Below are positions 10,818 to 22,550 of a stretch of DNA of 64,000 nucleotides, piece after piece. A program made the translations under genes and the position numbers. The notes under the pieces are model-generated. The model saw only the letters and a program-made list of their open reading frames with translations. It had not been told where the DNA came from and searched no databases. The DNA comes from Patella vulgata (Eukaryota; Mollusca; Gastropoda; Patellidae), in NCBI RefSeq assembly GCF_932274485.2, contig NC_065883.2:40890539-40954538 (forward strand), in the 5' to 3' direction. The first letter of the stretch is position 1; the number at the start of each line of letters is the position of its first letter.

Positions 10818-10928
10818 CTTTACTTTTAATAATTTGTTAACTTTCTTAACTTTCGCTTCACAGAATGCACCTTTATATTTGGCACTCACATCTGTACCTA
10901 CTGTAAGACAAGGTGGTTCATTTACAGC
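10818..10928 (-). CDS. ARID4: ARID4 (RBBP1-like) chromatin protein, internal exon near the N-terminus
   Basis: ARID4A/B proteins are nuclear chromatin adaptors of Sin3-HDAC/RB complexes with Tudor, PWWP-like, ARID and chromo-barrel domains. This exon encodes 37 residues beginning AVNEPPCL and continuing [18 protein letters not shown], then a Lys/Val-rich end ([10 protein letters not shown]). The vertebrate ARID4A N-terminus reads [18 protein letters not shown], so 17 of 18 residues agree. Splice signals fit the minus strand: acceptor aaattttcttttgtag before GCTGTAAAT (10928) and donor GTAGGT (10817-10812) after AAAGTAAAG. The exon is 111 bp, phase 0 at both ends. The frame stays open past the donor for ~50 codons, but that part has no ARID4 similarity. 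No other exon of the gene was recognised; vertebrate A/B paralogy cannot be assigned. Confidence 0.9.
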
Positions 10929-11383
10929 CTACAAAAGAAAATTTAGAAGTCTATCATCCTTGGGAAACATATACAAATTTGTGAACCAATAATGTTTATA
11001 AAGCTACTGTAGTGATAACAGAAGCAACATACTTTGCTCATAAAATGTCAAGAAATATTATAACTATCCAGCAGCAAATCATGCCAACATTAGATAAGTT
11101 ACAGGGAGAAATCTATACACTGCTATATCAAAGTGATTTTTGAAGATTAAGGATACCACTCAACATGACAATTTCACATCCTATGATGTGTGTCTCGAAG
11201 TTGATTTTGCTGTGATTGTGTGGACCTTTAGTGATTGTAACAGGGTTGTGTTTTGGGACTCTGTCAATTGATGTTGGTTATGGATGTCCTGGCCAGTGTC
11301 TTTGTTATTTGAAGTTTTGAATTACTGAGTTTATAGTTTTGGTTGTGAGCTAATATAAACAAGCCAACAGTGAGGCTGATGTC
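10929..11383. other. unassigned, probable ARID4 intron
   Basis: No repeat unit or exon recognised. By position it is upstream intron of the minus-strand ARID4 gene. Confidence 0.45.
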
Positions 11384-13918
11384 CCCCGCCGAAATCCCAA
11401 AATAAATAGATGACACACATTAATTAATCGCACATTTATTTTTTTTTCAAAAGTATCAGGCAATCAAACTATACACTAAGTTTCATCACTCTCTATCAGA
11501 TAGAATCCAGATTATCTTGTCCCAAAGCATTGACCAATGAAATTGATTAGCTCTGCTTAGCTTCAGCTCGAAATGTTAATCATTGAACTCAGTCAAGACA
11601 TTCACCCAATGAACATCTACATCATGATCAAGTCTAAACATTCTACCTCAATGAAAAGCAGAGTTGTTATGTTCCAAAGTCTTGACCAATCAAATTGCTT
11701 ATCACTCATTAGCCTAAGCGGAAAATTCTCACCATCGAAATTAGTCAAGGTAATGATATAATGAATCTATATTCGGAGTTATTGCACTCACTTCTTTCTA
11801 AAACCGGCAGGTTCGTAGGTACATATCACTTATTGTCATGCAGCCGAAGCTTTGATGTAGAGTAACGGAATCTGCCGAGGTTTCCCGAGTGCTAGAAATG
11901 TCTAATATTTTTCGGATATATGTGTGTGTGAAATAGCTTTATTTAACGCTCGCTTCCACCGAAGTGATGTCGCAGACAAATTATAATGACTGTCTATTGA
12001 TCTGGGCGTTATATACTCTTACAATATGTGACTTCTATGACTAGTTTATACATATTGTCGACTCACATCAATGCGATTAAAATGTCTGACAATGCAGAAA
12101 CCACGAGGTTAAAACGAAGATTAAAATTATAATGGATTAATGAATAGTCCGACAAAGGGAAAACAATGGCTTCTGTTTAAGATTAGATTGATGAATTGTC
12201 CGACAAAGGATTAAGTCAGTCAATCAATGCAGATTAAGTAGTTAATCAAGGTAGGTTTATAGACCGTATAACACGATAAATACGTTGATCACTTAATTAT
12301 CTAATCAATCCAGCATATTATCGACAATAATCTGGTTGAGTGGTAGTTATACACTCAGTAAACTATATTAATTTCGGAATTTTGAATATTATTCACCATG
12401 TCTTGATGTCCGATTGGGCATATTCCCGGTCGGACAATATTGGGTGTTTGGAAAAAAGATTCGGACAAGTCCGGAATATACGTGCAAAATCCCATCACTG
12501 CTCTTACTTCATTATAACCAAAGTTATCGTGCCTCAAAGCGTCAACCAATCAGATTGCTTATTTCTGCTTACCGTAAGCAGACAATCTTCATCATAGAAC
12601 TCCACCAAGGCATTCACCTAATGAACGCCTACACCAAGTTTAAACATTCTACCTCAATTAGAAGGAGAGTTATTGTGTTCCAAAATCTTGACCAATCAAA
12701 TTGCTTATCGCTCTGCTTACTCTCAGCAGAAAATATTCATAATCAAACTTAGTCAAGGTATTAATGTAATAAAGCTATACTCCAAGTGTCCTCACTCTCA
12801 CTTAATTAAAGTTATTGTGTCTCATGTATATAAATCAATCAAATTGCTTATCTCTGCTTACCCTAAGCCGAAGATTATCATCTTCGATCACCATCAAGGC
12901 ATTCACCTAATAGACACCTATGCCAAGTGTGAACATTCTAACTCAATTAGAATGAGAGTTATTGTGTTCCAAAGTCTCGACCATTCAAATTGCTTATCGC
13001 TCTGCTTACCCTGAGCAAAAAATGCTCATTATCAGACTTAGTCAAGGTATTGATGTAATGAAACTATACACCAAGTTTCATCACCATCACTTAATTCGTG
13101 TCCAAAAGCATCAACCAATCAAATTGCTTATCTCTGTTTACCCTAAGCAGAAAATGCTCATCCTCAAACTCCATCAAGAAATTGATCTAATAAACACCTA
13201 CACCAAGTTTGAAGATTCTAGCTCAATGAGAAGGAGAGTTATTGTGTTCCAAGGTCACGACCAATCACATTGCATATCGCTCTGCTTACCCTGAGCAGAA
13301 AATGCTCATTATCGAACTTAGTCAAGGTATTGATGTAATGAAACTATACATCAAGTTTCATCACTCTCACTTAATTAGAACTAAAGTTATCGTGTCCCAA
13401 AGCATCAACCAATCAAATTGCTTATCTCTGCTTACCCTAAGCAGAAAATGCTCATCCTCAAACTCCATCAAGGCATTGATCTAATAAACACCTACACCAA
13501 GTTTGAAGATTCTAGCTCAATGAGAAGGAGAGTTATTGTGTTCCAAGGTCTCGACCAATCACATTGCATATCGCTCTGCTTACCCTAAGCAGAAAATGCT
13601 CATTATCGAACTTAGTCAAGGTATTGATGTAATGAAACTATACATCAAGTTTCATCACTCTCACTTAATTAAAACTAAAGTTATCGTGTCCCAAAGCATC
13701 AACCAATCAAATTGCTTATCTCTGCTTACCCCAAGCTGAAAAATGCTCATCTTCGAACTCCATCAAGGCATTGGACCTAGTAAACACCTACACCAAGTTT
13801 GAACATTGTACCTCAATTAGAAAGAGAGTTATTGTGTCCCAAAAAGTGTGACGGACAGACAGACAGACGGGCGAACCCATTTTAATAGTCTCCTGCTTTC
13901 TTCGAAAGGCGGGGGACA
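11384..13918 (+). mobile_element. satellite-bearing element with ends GTCCCCCGCC / GGCGGGGGAC (~290-bp units)
   Basis: The left end 'gtcccccgccgaaatcc' (11388) and right end 'cgaaaggcgggggac' (~13918) are inverted. Between them run ~290-bp units made of two related ~145-bp halves: 'tcaaccaatcaaattgctta' and 'tatcgctctgcttaccct' alternate, with 'cactctcacttaatt' and 'agttattgtgttccaa'. The right flank ends with the microsatellite 'gacggacagacagacagacg'. About 11790-12490 does not match the unit and looks like a later insertion; no clear ends were found for it. Short open frames here are repeat by-products. No transposase. Confidence 0.75.
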
Positions 13919-14011
13919 ATTAGTGTAAATGTTTCTGGTGGTGGATTTTCTATGGTATGGGTCTGGAATTATATTGTCCGGATTATGTTTTTTTTAATTT
14001 AGTAATGGAAA

Positions 14012-14574
14012 TGTTTTAGTTTTTATATGGGTTTGGTTTTTAATGTTTGTGGTCTAGTTGAAAGGATAACTACTGGGATCTTTCAGTTTTGGGGGTGGTC
14101 TCTTTCTGAAAAGATTGTTTATCAGGTGATTTGTAATTCTTTGTCCTGGTTTTGTTATTTGGTAGTGTAGCTGGGATAAAACTAAATTACATGCATGCAT
14201 CATTACCACACGTTACAGAATAGCGAAGGTCAACACCGGCTCTTTTCCACACATGGATAAGCTACTTAGTTCAACTTTCTCATAAAAGATGACTGTGAAA
14301 GCGAACTGTGAGTTTCATACGTGTTTGATATGATTATATATGTAATTCAAATACTGTAAGGTAAAATTGTAGGATGTATAGCCAATATAACTATTGGTTA
14401 AGGATATATATGGATAATGGCAACTATTATATTTTCAGGGCCAACTTGCCCATATCATGTAAAACCCTGTCGCTTGTTATCAATCAAGAAATCTATTTCC
14501 CCGCACTAAGCAGGTTTAATCTACCAACTTTACCACACCATTGCAGGTGATGGAAAGGGTAGGTCTGCAATATG
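14012..14574 (+). repeat. 5' long terminal repeat of the LTR remnant
   Basis: Direct repeat of 15463-16199. It is followed by TGGAGCCCC (14573-), which has the TGG start usual for a primer-binding site; the matching tRNA was not identified. Confidence 0.7.
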
Positions 14575-14949
14575 GAGCCCCCATATGTGCACATCTATCA
14601 TCAAGCTTGATTTCTCGTTGTGACTTTGTGATTGTGTTAAACCACTGGAACTGAAATTACGACAGATTCTGTATGAAGATAAGATCCGCGGAGCAGTGAA
14701 GATTGAACATTTATATTTTATGAACTATTGATTAATTTACATTGTTAATTGTTTCATTTCTTTTTTAATAGTGTCTGGTAACGTGGTATGTATGATTGTA
14801 AGTATGGATGTTGACGGTATTAATAAATAAATTGGTAAGTTAGGGCATAAAATTACGTAATTACTGATAGATCATAATCCAATACAAATTGCATTATACC
14901 AAAATATAGAACAATTTAGGTCTTTTTCCAAAGCGTATAGGTAAAACTG

Positions 14950-15462
14950 AAGATGAGGTTTCTGAGTGGATGAAAGACGTTCTGACGATGATTCAGAAGC
15001 ATCTAACCCATTAAGATCGCCAGTTAATCCAATGCTGAAATTGTCTATGTTTTATGGAGAACCAGGAAAAGGTGAAGTTAGCTACAACCTTTGGAGATAT
15101 TGAAGTAGATTGTTTAATTTCAGAAGGTGTATATGATAACCATGTAATACTATTGGCTATTCGTCGATCCCTTAAAGGAGATGCAGGTAAGGTTATAATG
15201 CGGTAAGGTCCTCATGTTGATGTTAAGACTGTTTTGGCCAATTTGAATTGTGTTAATGGTACATGCGCACAAGCAGAATCTTTAATCAGACTCTTTTACA
15301 GTGCTAAACAATCTCCATTTGAAATAGTTACAGATTGGGCATGCAGATTAGGAATGTATTTTGGCGTGGATTGTTACCAAACTTACGTGATCTGTCTGCT
15401 CACAAATATGATAAATCGACAAATTTTGATGCATTACGTGTTGAACTTCGCCGTATAGAGCA
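14950..15462 (+). pseudogene. gag-like capsid fragment (fossil), PNMA/Ty3-gag type
   Basis: Pieces resemble the capsid region of Ty3-type Gag and the PNMA genes derived from it, including AIRRSLKGDAGKV near 15160 and LIRLFYSAKQSPFE near 15280. In the family this part forms the particle shell. It is broken and runs straight into the 3' repeat, so only part of a gag is present. Confidence 0.65.
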
Positions 15463-16199
15463 TGTTTTAGTTTTTTTTATATGAGTTTGGTTTTTAATGT
15501 TTGTGGTATAGTTGAAAGGATAACTCGCTGGGATCTTTCAGTTCTGGAGGTAGTCTCTTTCTGAAAAGATTGTTTATCAGGTGATTTGTAATTCTTTGTC
15601 CTGGTTGGTTATTCGGAAGTTAGCTTGGATAAAACTAAATTACACGCATGCATCATTACCACATGTTACAGAATAGCGAAGGTCAACATCGACTCTTTTC
15701 CACACATGGGTAAGCTACTTAGTTTAAATTTCTTTTAAAAGATGACTGTGAAAGCAAACTGAGTTTCATATGTGTTTGATATGATTATATATGTAATTCA
15801 AATACTGTAAGGTAAAATTGTAGGATGTACATGTATAGCCAATAGAACGATTGGTTAAGGATATATGGATAATGACAACTTTTAAATTTTCAGGGCCAAC
15901 TTGCCAAACATAAATATATTTTGTGTTATAGTTATGTGTAATACCAATAGAAATGGTGTTTAATGGTCATGGTTATATGAGATTGAGATACATGTAGATT
16001 AACCAGCATCGACTACACTACTATGCGTTTTATTTCATTGTTCTAACTGTATCATGTGTCATTTGTGGATTGTATAAACTTATTTAAAACCCTGTCTCGT
16101 GTTGTCAATCAAGAAATCTATTTCCCAGCACTAAGCAGGTTTAATCTACCAACTTTACCACACCGTTGCAGCTGATGGAAAGGGTAGGTCTGCAATATG
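15463..16199 (+). repeat. 3' long terminal repeat of the LTR remnant
   Basis: Matches 14012-14574 except for an extra AT-rich stretch (about 15910-16085) that is absent from the 5' copy. Confidence 0.7.
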
Positions 16200-17115
16200 A
16201 TAATACTGTATACATTATTCTTTTTTAATGCTTGTGTGGGTAATTCAGTTTGCCTGGAAACATTGCATTATGGTCCGGCAATGAAAGGATTAAACCCTTC
16301 AGTTATGTACCTATAAAATTTTTTTTGGAGATGTGTAGAATCAGAAAATGCATGATGCCTTTCGGGCACCCTTGAGCATTTTTCAGAATATGCAAATTAA
16401 GTCTACCATTACCGAAATTCTGTTTATTGACTACAGCGCAGTGAATATGCATGTTAACATAACATAATTGAAGACTATAGCCTCTATCACATTCTCAAGG
16501 TTTTCGGAAAAGGAGGCATAACTCAGGAATGGAGAGTCGCGAAATGCTGAATATCGCTTGAGTTCGTCCTCTTAAGAGTTGTCGCATATTTTTCTTTTGT
16601 CGGTAATGAAACATTTATAATACACTAAAACCTGATTAAAGCTGAACTCTGATTACAAAACTACAGAAATAATGAAATAAATAAATAGGCAACGCCAAAA
16701 ACAACCGCCCGCCATACTTGTTTTCAATATGGGCGGACAAACACACAGGCAGACCACGCCCACTTCCAATATATGTCGTGTCAAGCGAAGTGTCCACATG
16801 CGGTTAGCTAGTCAGCTACCAATTTACATCCTGGGAGAAAAAATTTGAAATCTGAAAGAATTTGATTGTAAATTATTGTAATTTGCTAGGCAAAGTGGCC
16901 TTTAATTGTAGATGAAATATTTTACAAACCAACATCAGTTGTAAAGAAGATTACCGGTCCACCAATCCTATTCCTTGTCAATGTCAGCTTGAGTTTCATT
17001 GATGTACCTGTATCAGATCTAATTGTTATTTAGCCTACTACTGATATAAGCTGTATTGTTATTTTTATAGGGTTTCATACTTTTACAAATATTTAATTAT
17101 TCATTTGGTATAAAA
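16200..17115. other. unassigned, with a satellite-element end fragment
   Basis: Positions 16577-16650 repeat the end segment seen at 6955-7020 (GTTGTCGCATATTTTT, 'ggtaatgaaac'). 'agaccacgcccacttcc' at ~16750 is a decayed ACGCCCAC motif. Nothing else was recognised. Confidence 0.55.
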
Positions 17116-19204
17116 CCAGTGGCTGCCAGGCAGGGTACGCCCACATTTTCGAGAGATGGATAGAGAACAAGCTAAAAAAGAAAGCGATTTTTTGTACAAT
17201 CAGGGGCCATAATTCAGGAAGTTACGGTCCGATATGCGCGAATATCGAAAGGAACCAAGATCTTTGGGTTATAAACTTACATTTCAAGTTTCAACAAAAT
17301 CGGATAAAAATTGTGACCTCTATAGGGTCCACAACCTTGATATACCATATTTTTACGCTATTTGAGAACAAACGGCGGCCATTTTGTCTGTCAATTTTGG
17401 GCCGATTTTCAAGAAATTCGAACTCAGCCGTCCTTAGGGTGTAACGGTGATATAATATTACGTTTTTTTAAATCGGATAAAAATTATCACCACTATAGGG
17501 TCCACAAGCTAAAAATGCGATTTTTCATACAATCAGGGGCCATAATTCAGGAAGTTATGGTCGATATGCGCGAATATCGAAAGGAACCGAATTCTTTGGG
17601 TTATAAACTTACATTTCAAGTTTTAACAAAATCGGATAAAAATTGTGACCTCTATAGGGTCCACAACCTTGATATACCATATTTTTACGCTATTTGAGAA
17701 CGAACGGCGGCCATTTTGTTTGTCAATTTTGGGCCGATTTTCACAAAATTTGAACTCATCTGTCTTTAGGGTGTAACGGTGATATAATAAACCGTTTTTT
17801 TAAATCGGATAAAAATTATGACCTCTATAGGGTCCACAAGCTAAAAACGCGATTTTTCGTACAATCAGGGGCCATAATTCAGGAAGTTACGGTCCGATAT
17901 GCGCGAATATCGCAAGGAACCGAGATCTTTGGGTTTTAAACTTACATTTCAAGTTTCAACAAAATCGGATTAAAATTGTGACCTCTATAGGGTCCACAAC
18001 CTTGATATACCATATTTTTACACTATTTGAGAACGAAGGGCGGCCATTTTGTCTGTCAGTTTTGGATCGATTTTCACGAAATTCGACCTCAGCCGTCCTT
18101 AGGGTGTAACGGTGATATAATAATACGTTTTTTAAAATCAGATAAAAATTATGACCTCTATAGGGTCCACAATCTAAAAACGTGATTTTTCGTACAATCA
18201 AGGGCCATAATTCAGGAAGTTACGGTCCAATATGCGCGAATATCGATAGAAACCGAGATCTTTGGGTTATAAACCTACATTTCAAGTTTCAACAAAATCG
18301 GATAAAAATTGTGACCTCTATAGGGTCCACAACCTTGATATACCATATTTTTATGCTATTTGAGAATGAACGGCGGCCATTTTGTCTGTCAATTTTGGGC
18401 CGATTTTCACGAAATTCGAACTCAGCCGTCCTTAGTGTGTAACTTGATATAATAATACGGTTTTTTAAATCGGATAAAAATTATGACCACTATAGGGTCC
18501 ACAAGCTAAAAAACGCGATTTTTCGTACAATCAGGGGCCATAATTCAGGAAGTTATGATCCAATATGCGCGAATATCGAAAGGAACCGAGATCTTTGGGT
18601 TATAAACTTACATTTCAAGTTTCAACAAAATTGGATAAAAATTGTGACCTCTATAGGGTCCACAACCTTGATATACCATATTTTTATGCTATTTGAGAAC
18701 GAACGGCAGTCAATTTTGGGCTGATTTTCACGAAATTCGAACTCAGCCATCCTTAGGGTGTAACGGTGATATGATAATACGTTTTTTTTAAATGGGATAA
18801 AAATTATGACCTCTATAGGGTCCACAAGCTAAAAACGCGATTTTTCGTACAATCAGGGGACATAATTCAGGAAGTTACGGTCCGATATGCACGAATATCG
18901 AAAGGAACCGAGATCTTTGGGTTATCAACTTACATTTCAAGCTTCAACAAAATTGTGACCTCTATAGTGTCCACAAGCTAAAAACGTGATTTTTCGTACA
19001 AACAGTGGCCATACATGTAATCCATGAAGTTTCGATCCGATACATGCCAATATCGAAAGCAGCCGAGATCTTTTGGAGATACACCTATATTTCAAGTTTC
19101 GTCAAAATCGGATAAGAATTGTGACCTTGTTGACGGACGGACGTCCGGACAGGGGCGACGATAATATAATAATATACGTCCACATGAAAATGTGGGCGTA
19201 TAAA
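17116..19204 (+). mobile_element. 331-bp-satellite element, complete-looking (family B)
   Basis: The left end GGCTGCCAGGCAGGGTACG is followed by CCCACATTTTCGAGAGATGG. About six ~331-336-bp units follow ('ggccattttgtctgtca' at ~17378, 17709, 18040, 18376). The right end is 'gacggacggacgtccggaca', then a hairpin 'gtccacatgaaaatgtgggc' and GTATAAAAA. The same structure in reverse occupies 48288-50545, confirming both ends. No coding capacity beyond repeat-derived short frames. Confidence 0.82.
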
Positions 19205-19697
19205 AACTTTAACTTGGTTATCTGTTGTTAATATAATCTTATAGTATGTACATATCAGGGAATATTTTTATTTTGAAATGTTGAATTGGTAATCTTTTTT
19301 TATTTTTTTGTTCAAATGTTGTCAGAATAAATTGTTACCAATGGCAATGTTTTATCTGTGATTTTGTGTTATGAATTCAAAAGTGTCCGTACAACATAAT
19401 TATTGTTGTCCGTACAACATACTAATAGTAATTGGCATGCCCTTTTTGGTTTGTACATACCAGTGAATATTTTTATATTGAAATATTGAATTGGTAATCT
19501 TTGTTGATTTGTTTGTTCAAACTTGTTTAATTTTGTTAAAATAAATTGTTTCTAATGTTTTATGTGTGTTTTTGTGTCAAATTCATAAGTGTCCGTACAA
19601 CATATTATTGTTGTCCGTACAACACATTAATTGCTATGCCCTTTTTTGTTGTTATTACATAAATTAAGGTTCAAGATAAAAACTAAGAAGTGGCCCT
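19205..19697. repeat. ~200-bp tandem duplication with TTGTCCGTACAAC motifs
   Basis: Two diverged copies (about 19247-19440 and 19452-19640) share 'gaatatttttat', 'attggtaatcttt' and, in each, two TTGTCCGTACAAC-like motifs. A related 'gtcccgtacaacac' occurs at 22490. Confidence 0.75.
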
Positions 19698-20485
19698 TAG
19701 TACTTTAAAGTGCACATAAGATGGGCTTGGGAACTTTTCGATACGTGTAGCAGAGTTTCTGATAACCGGTATTTTCCGGTTTTATACCGGTAAATTTTAA
19801 TGTGTACCAGAAAATTATCTTCCCGGCGGTCCATGGGACCGGTAAACAATGATACGGAAAATCGTAAACGTCAACAAAATTAACTGCAACTTTATCTTTC
19901 CATTCATAACTCTTGTCAAAAATCTCGTGCTGACCGTGGGTGTCGAAAAGTGGTGCTTTTTATAGTACATGTAACTTCGGTATGATGGTTTCTTCGGTCT
20001 TGAAGATCGCTGCTCAATGTCTGCATGAACTTCACAAAATGGCGCCAAAGTAGACGAATCTTTCGTCCTTTAACGGAGGTGGTGATACATGTTAGTACTT
20101 TAAAGTGCACATAAGATGGGCTTGGGAACTTTTCGATACGTGTAGCAGAGTTTCTGATAACCGGTATTTTCCGGTTTTATACGTAACGTATACCGGAAAA
20201 TTATCTTCCCGGCGGTCCATGGGACCGGTAAACAATGATACAGAAAATCGTAAACGTCAACAAAATTAACTGCAACTTTATCTTTCCATTCATAACTCTT
20301 GTCAAAAATCTCGTGCTGACCGTGGGTGTCGAAAAGTGGTGCTTTTTATAGTACATGTAACTTCGGTATGATGGTTTCTTCCGTCTTGAAGATCGCTGCT
20401 CAATGTCTGCATGATCTTCACAAAATGGCGCCAAAGTAGACGAATCTTTCGTCCTTTAACGGAGGTGGTGATACATGTATCAAAC
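19698..20485 (+). repeat. ~394-bp tandem duplication spanning an insertion junction
   Basis: 19698-20091 and 20092-20485 are near-identical. Each copy contains the left end of a TTAA element (AGTGCACATAAGATGGG), the 8-bp ACGTGTAG and the left end of the hAT element (CAGAGTTTCTG). The duplication therefore post-dates the hAT insertion. Short minus-strand open frames in both copies have no recognised domain. Confidence 0.88.
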
Positions 20486-21307
20486 GCAAAAGAAATATCG
20501 TTATATCTTTGGTAGTTCCAGCAGAGAAAAACGAGTCTCCGTCGGCAAAATTTAATATACGTCTCTGCGTAATCGTTTATCATAGCACCCTAGTTTTTGT
20601 CTATCACCTTTTAGTTTTTATTCATTCGACGATGATAGACAAACGACACAATGATCACGTGACAACCACAATTGAAATTTCTTTAAAATCATTTTCTTTT
20701 TTTTTTTGACTATGTCATAGCCTTTAATAATATCGACAACATTTACAAAACAAAGCGTCTGTCAGCATGTAGTATAAAGTAAATAATCACGACGTTAAAC
20801 ACGGTTAAACAGTATTTAAAACTAAAGCTAACTTCGCCGATTCATTGACCTAATTTCAGCGATGTCACGTGTCATCAGTATTCCGAGATTTTATCCGAAA
20901 AATATGTTATTAATGACTGTTTCTCAGAATATTCGGTGTTCTATCAGTGGATTATATTCAATGAAGATTTAAATTGAACTAACAACTGGTCTGTAAAACC
21001 ATCACATCTATGATCCAATTATTATTTTAATATCTACCTGGAATTCATATGGAGCGTCAATCAAAGACGCGCGATTCTCGAGATTCACAATACCATCCAT
21101 GACGAGATACGAATGGCTTATTTTCACAATGTGTTCAAATTCTCACAACATGTTTCAATGAAGGGTTTATTTATTTGAATACGTTTGCAAGAATGATTAG
21201 CGGTAAATTTTGTTTTCATAAGACTGGTAAAATTACGAGTGGACCGGTATTTTTGACCTCTACCGGTACGATGTACCGGTAATTTTTTTAAGCTAGCGGA
21301 AACACTG
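20146..21307 (+). mobile_element. non-autonomous hAT element, 8-bp TSD ACGTGTAG
   Basis: Terminal inverted repeats CAGAGTTTCTG (20146) and, reversed from the right end, CAGTGTTTCCG follow the hAT pattern CAGNGTTTC. The 8-bp target duplication ACGTGTAG is at 20138-20145 and 21308-21315. The interior has several ACCGGTA-rich palindromic stretches next to both ends and no transposase. The left end is present twice because of the tandem duplication (also 19751). Confidence 0.85.
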
Positions 21308-21649
21308 ACGTGTAGCCAATGGTTACTATATCAACTTTACGGCAAGTTCACACCAATCTGATTGAAATTAATTCAGTTATCTTCACTCAAAGTCGTAAAA
21401 ATAGACCTCCCGTAAAAACGACTTTGCCAATTATCGAAAACACTCTTATATCCCCTCAGATGCCAGTGACGTCACAGTGACCGAATGCATATTCTGAATG
21501 TTTATTCCTTAATTACCTATATACAGCCGGCGTGTGTATTCATTAACGTCTGACTGATTCCTTAATAGCCCTAATTAAATAAAATAATTGACTACGGAAT
21601 AATTTGTTTTGTAATTCATTTTAATTTAAGATCCAATTAAGAATTGGTT

Positions 21650-21922
21650 TCATAATGTACGATTGCTGTCGTTTCTCACGACAGCAATTTTAATACCCTC
21701 TAACATCGCGTGCAGTCCAATCGATTCGACATTTTTCGTCAAGAGTATTGTGGTTCTAATTTCCCCGAGTAAAGGAGTACAGGAATAAAAAGATGTGGTC
21801 ATGCAAAATGTATCATACAAGTCAAACATGATTGAAAAGCGATTTGTAAATGACGATCCGTTATCATCGTATGGCGGATTTGACTTCATTGCTCTGAAAC
21901 AGACCGTAAAAATGAAATACAA
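21650..21922 (-). CDS. unrecognised open frame, possible exon
   Basis: About 80 codons open after an acceptor-like 'tacggtctgtttcag', with mixed composition (NPPYDDNGSSFTNRF, SIGLHAMLEGIKIAVV). No family was recognised. It ends in a perfect 11-bp hairpin (21662-21688), unusual for host coding sequence. It lies near the uncertain right end of the TTAA element and may belong to it. Confidence 0.22.
   Translation of the reverse strand: MYFIFTVCFRAMKSNPPYDDNGSSFTNRFSIMFDLYDTFCMTTSFYSCTPLLGEIRTTILLTKNVESIGLHAMLEGIKIAVVRNDSNRTL
21662..21688. repeat. perfect hairpin ATTGCTGTCGT / ACGACAGCAAT
   Basis: Eleven-base perfect inverted repeat with a 5-base loop, seen directly. Role unknown; possibly a sub-terminal structure of a transposon. 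Confidence 0.7.
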
Positions 21923-21990
21923 AAAATTATCTCAATATACGTTAGAATTAAGTTAATTAACAGTACAAATAAATTTTGTTGGTAACCATC

Positions 21991-22550
21991 TAAATGGAAT
22001 AACAGACAGATTGGGAAGGGTCATCGAACTATCTTTGTGTATTGATAATAATATGGCAAGAAGTGTCGTTTTATTCTGTCATTAATTAATCAATCCGACT
22101 AAAGTTATACAGACTTGGGGTCATAAATTAATTTACATCTCAGTGTTAGCAGTGATTGTTCATTGTTAGTGATATTAAGAATGCTGATTAGGTAATTATC
22201 TCTTTTACACCGGCCAGATCAAAGACATCACTCTAGGTGGAACGTGTGCGTAGTACCCACGATGAACTAATGGTAGAATCGTACACACACATATTAATTG
22301 AATGTCTTTTTTTGGTCCTGTACTACATATAACATATTCCTTAATCTTAAGTCATCTTACATTTTATGTTCATTAATTCCGATAAGATAATAGTTATACA
22401 TGGATAAACTGTCAATATAGTATTATACAAAAACATAATTATTGAATATGTAGTAATTTAGTTTAGAATTTAGAATACAACGTTGTGAATGTCCCGTACA
22501 ACACACATGGAATCGCTGTATAGTATTATGCAATATTTATGTTTAATATA
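21991..22550. other. unassigned AT-rich stretch
   Basis: No gene or repeat unit recognised. Ends with the TA target dinucleotide (22549-22550) of Tc1 copy 1. Confidence 0.5.

Larger units (their letters stand above)
14012..16199 (+). mobile_element. LTR-retroelement remnant (Ty3-like), gag-type fragment only
   Basis: Long direct repeats at 14012-14574 and 15463-16199 bracket ~890 bp holding a gag-like capsid piece. Both repeats run from TGTTTTAG to GGTCTGCAATATG. About 15 differences were counted by eye in the first ~250 aligned bases, so it is not recent. The 3' repeat carries a ~170-bp extra stretch. No pol, env or nucleocapsid knuckle was recognised. The element is broken and internally very short. 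No clear target-site duplication. Confidence 0.75.
19709..21990 (+). mobile_element. TTAA-flanked DNA element, split by hAT insertion; right end not located
   Basis: Starts after TTAA (19705-19708) with AGTGCACATAAGATGGG, the same end as the element at 45374-46959. After the hAT insertion the body resumes at 21316 and matches the reverse complement of 46690-46900 and of 45840-45899 (GACGTCACAGTGACCGAATG; ATTCCTTAATTACCTATATA). Beyond ~21620 the similarity stops, so the right boundary is uncertain. Confidence 0.65.

Noticed and set aside
12340-13739. Series of 80-113-codon overlapping frames
   Set aside because: They repeat with the ~290-bp satellite unit and shift frame between units.
19815-20583. 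Paired minus-strand 77-93-codon frames, duplicated in tandem
   Set aside because: They lie in the duplicated end of a non-coding hAT element; the duplication alone explains their conservation.
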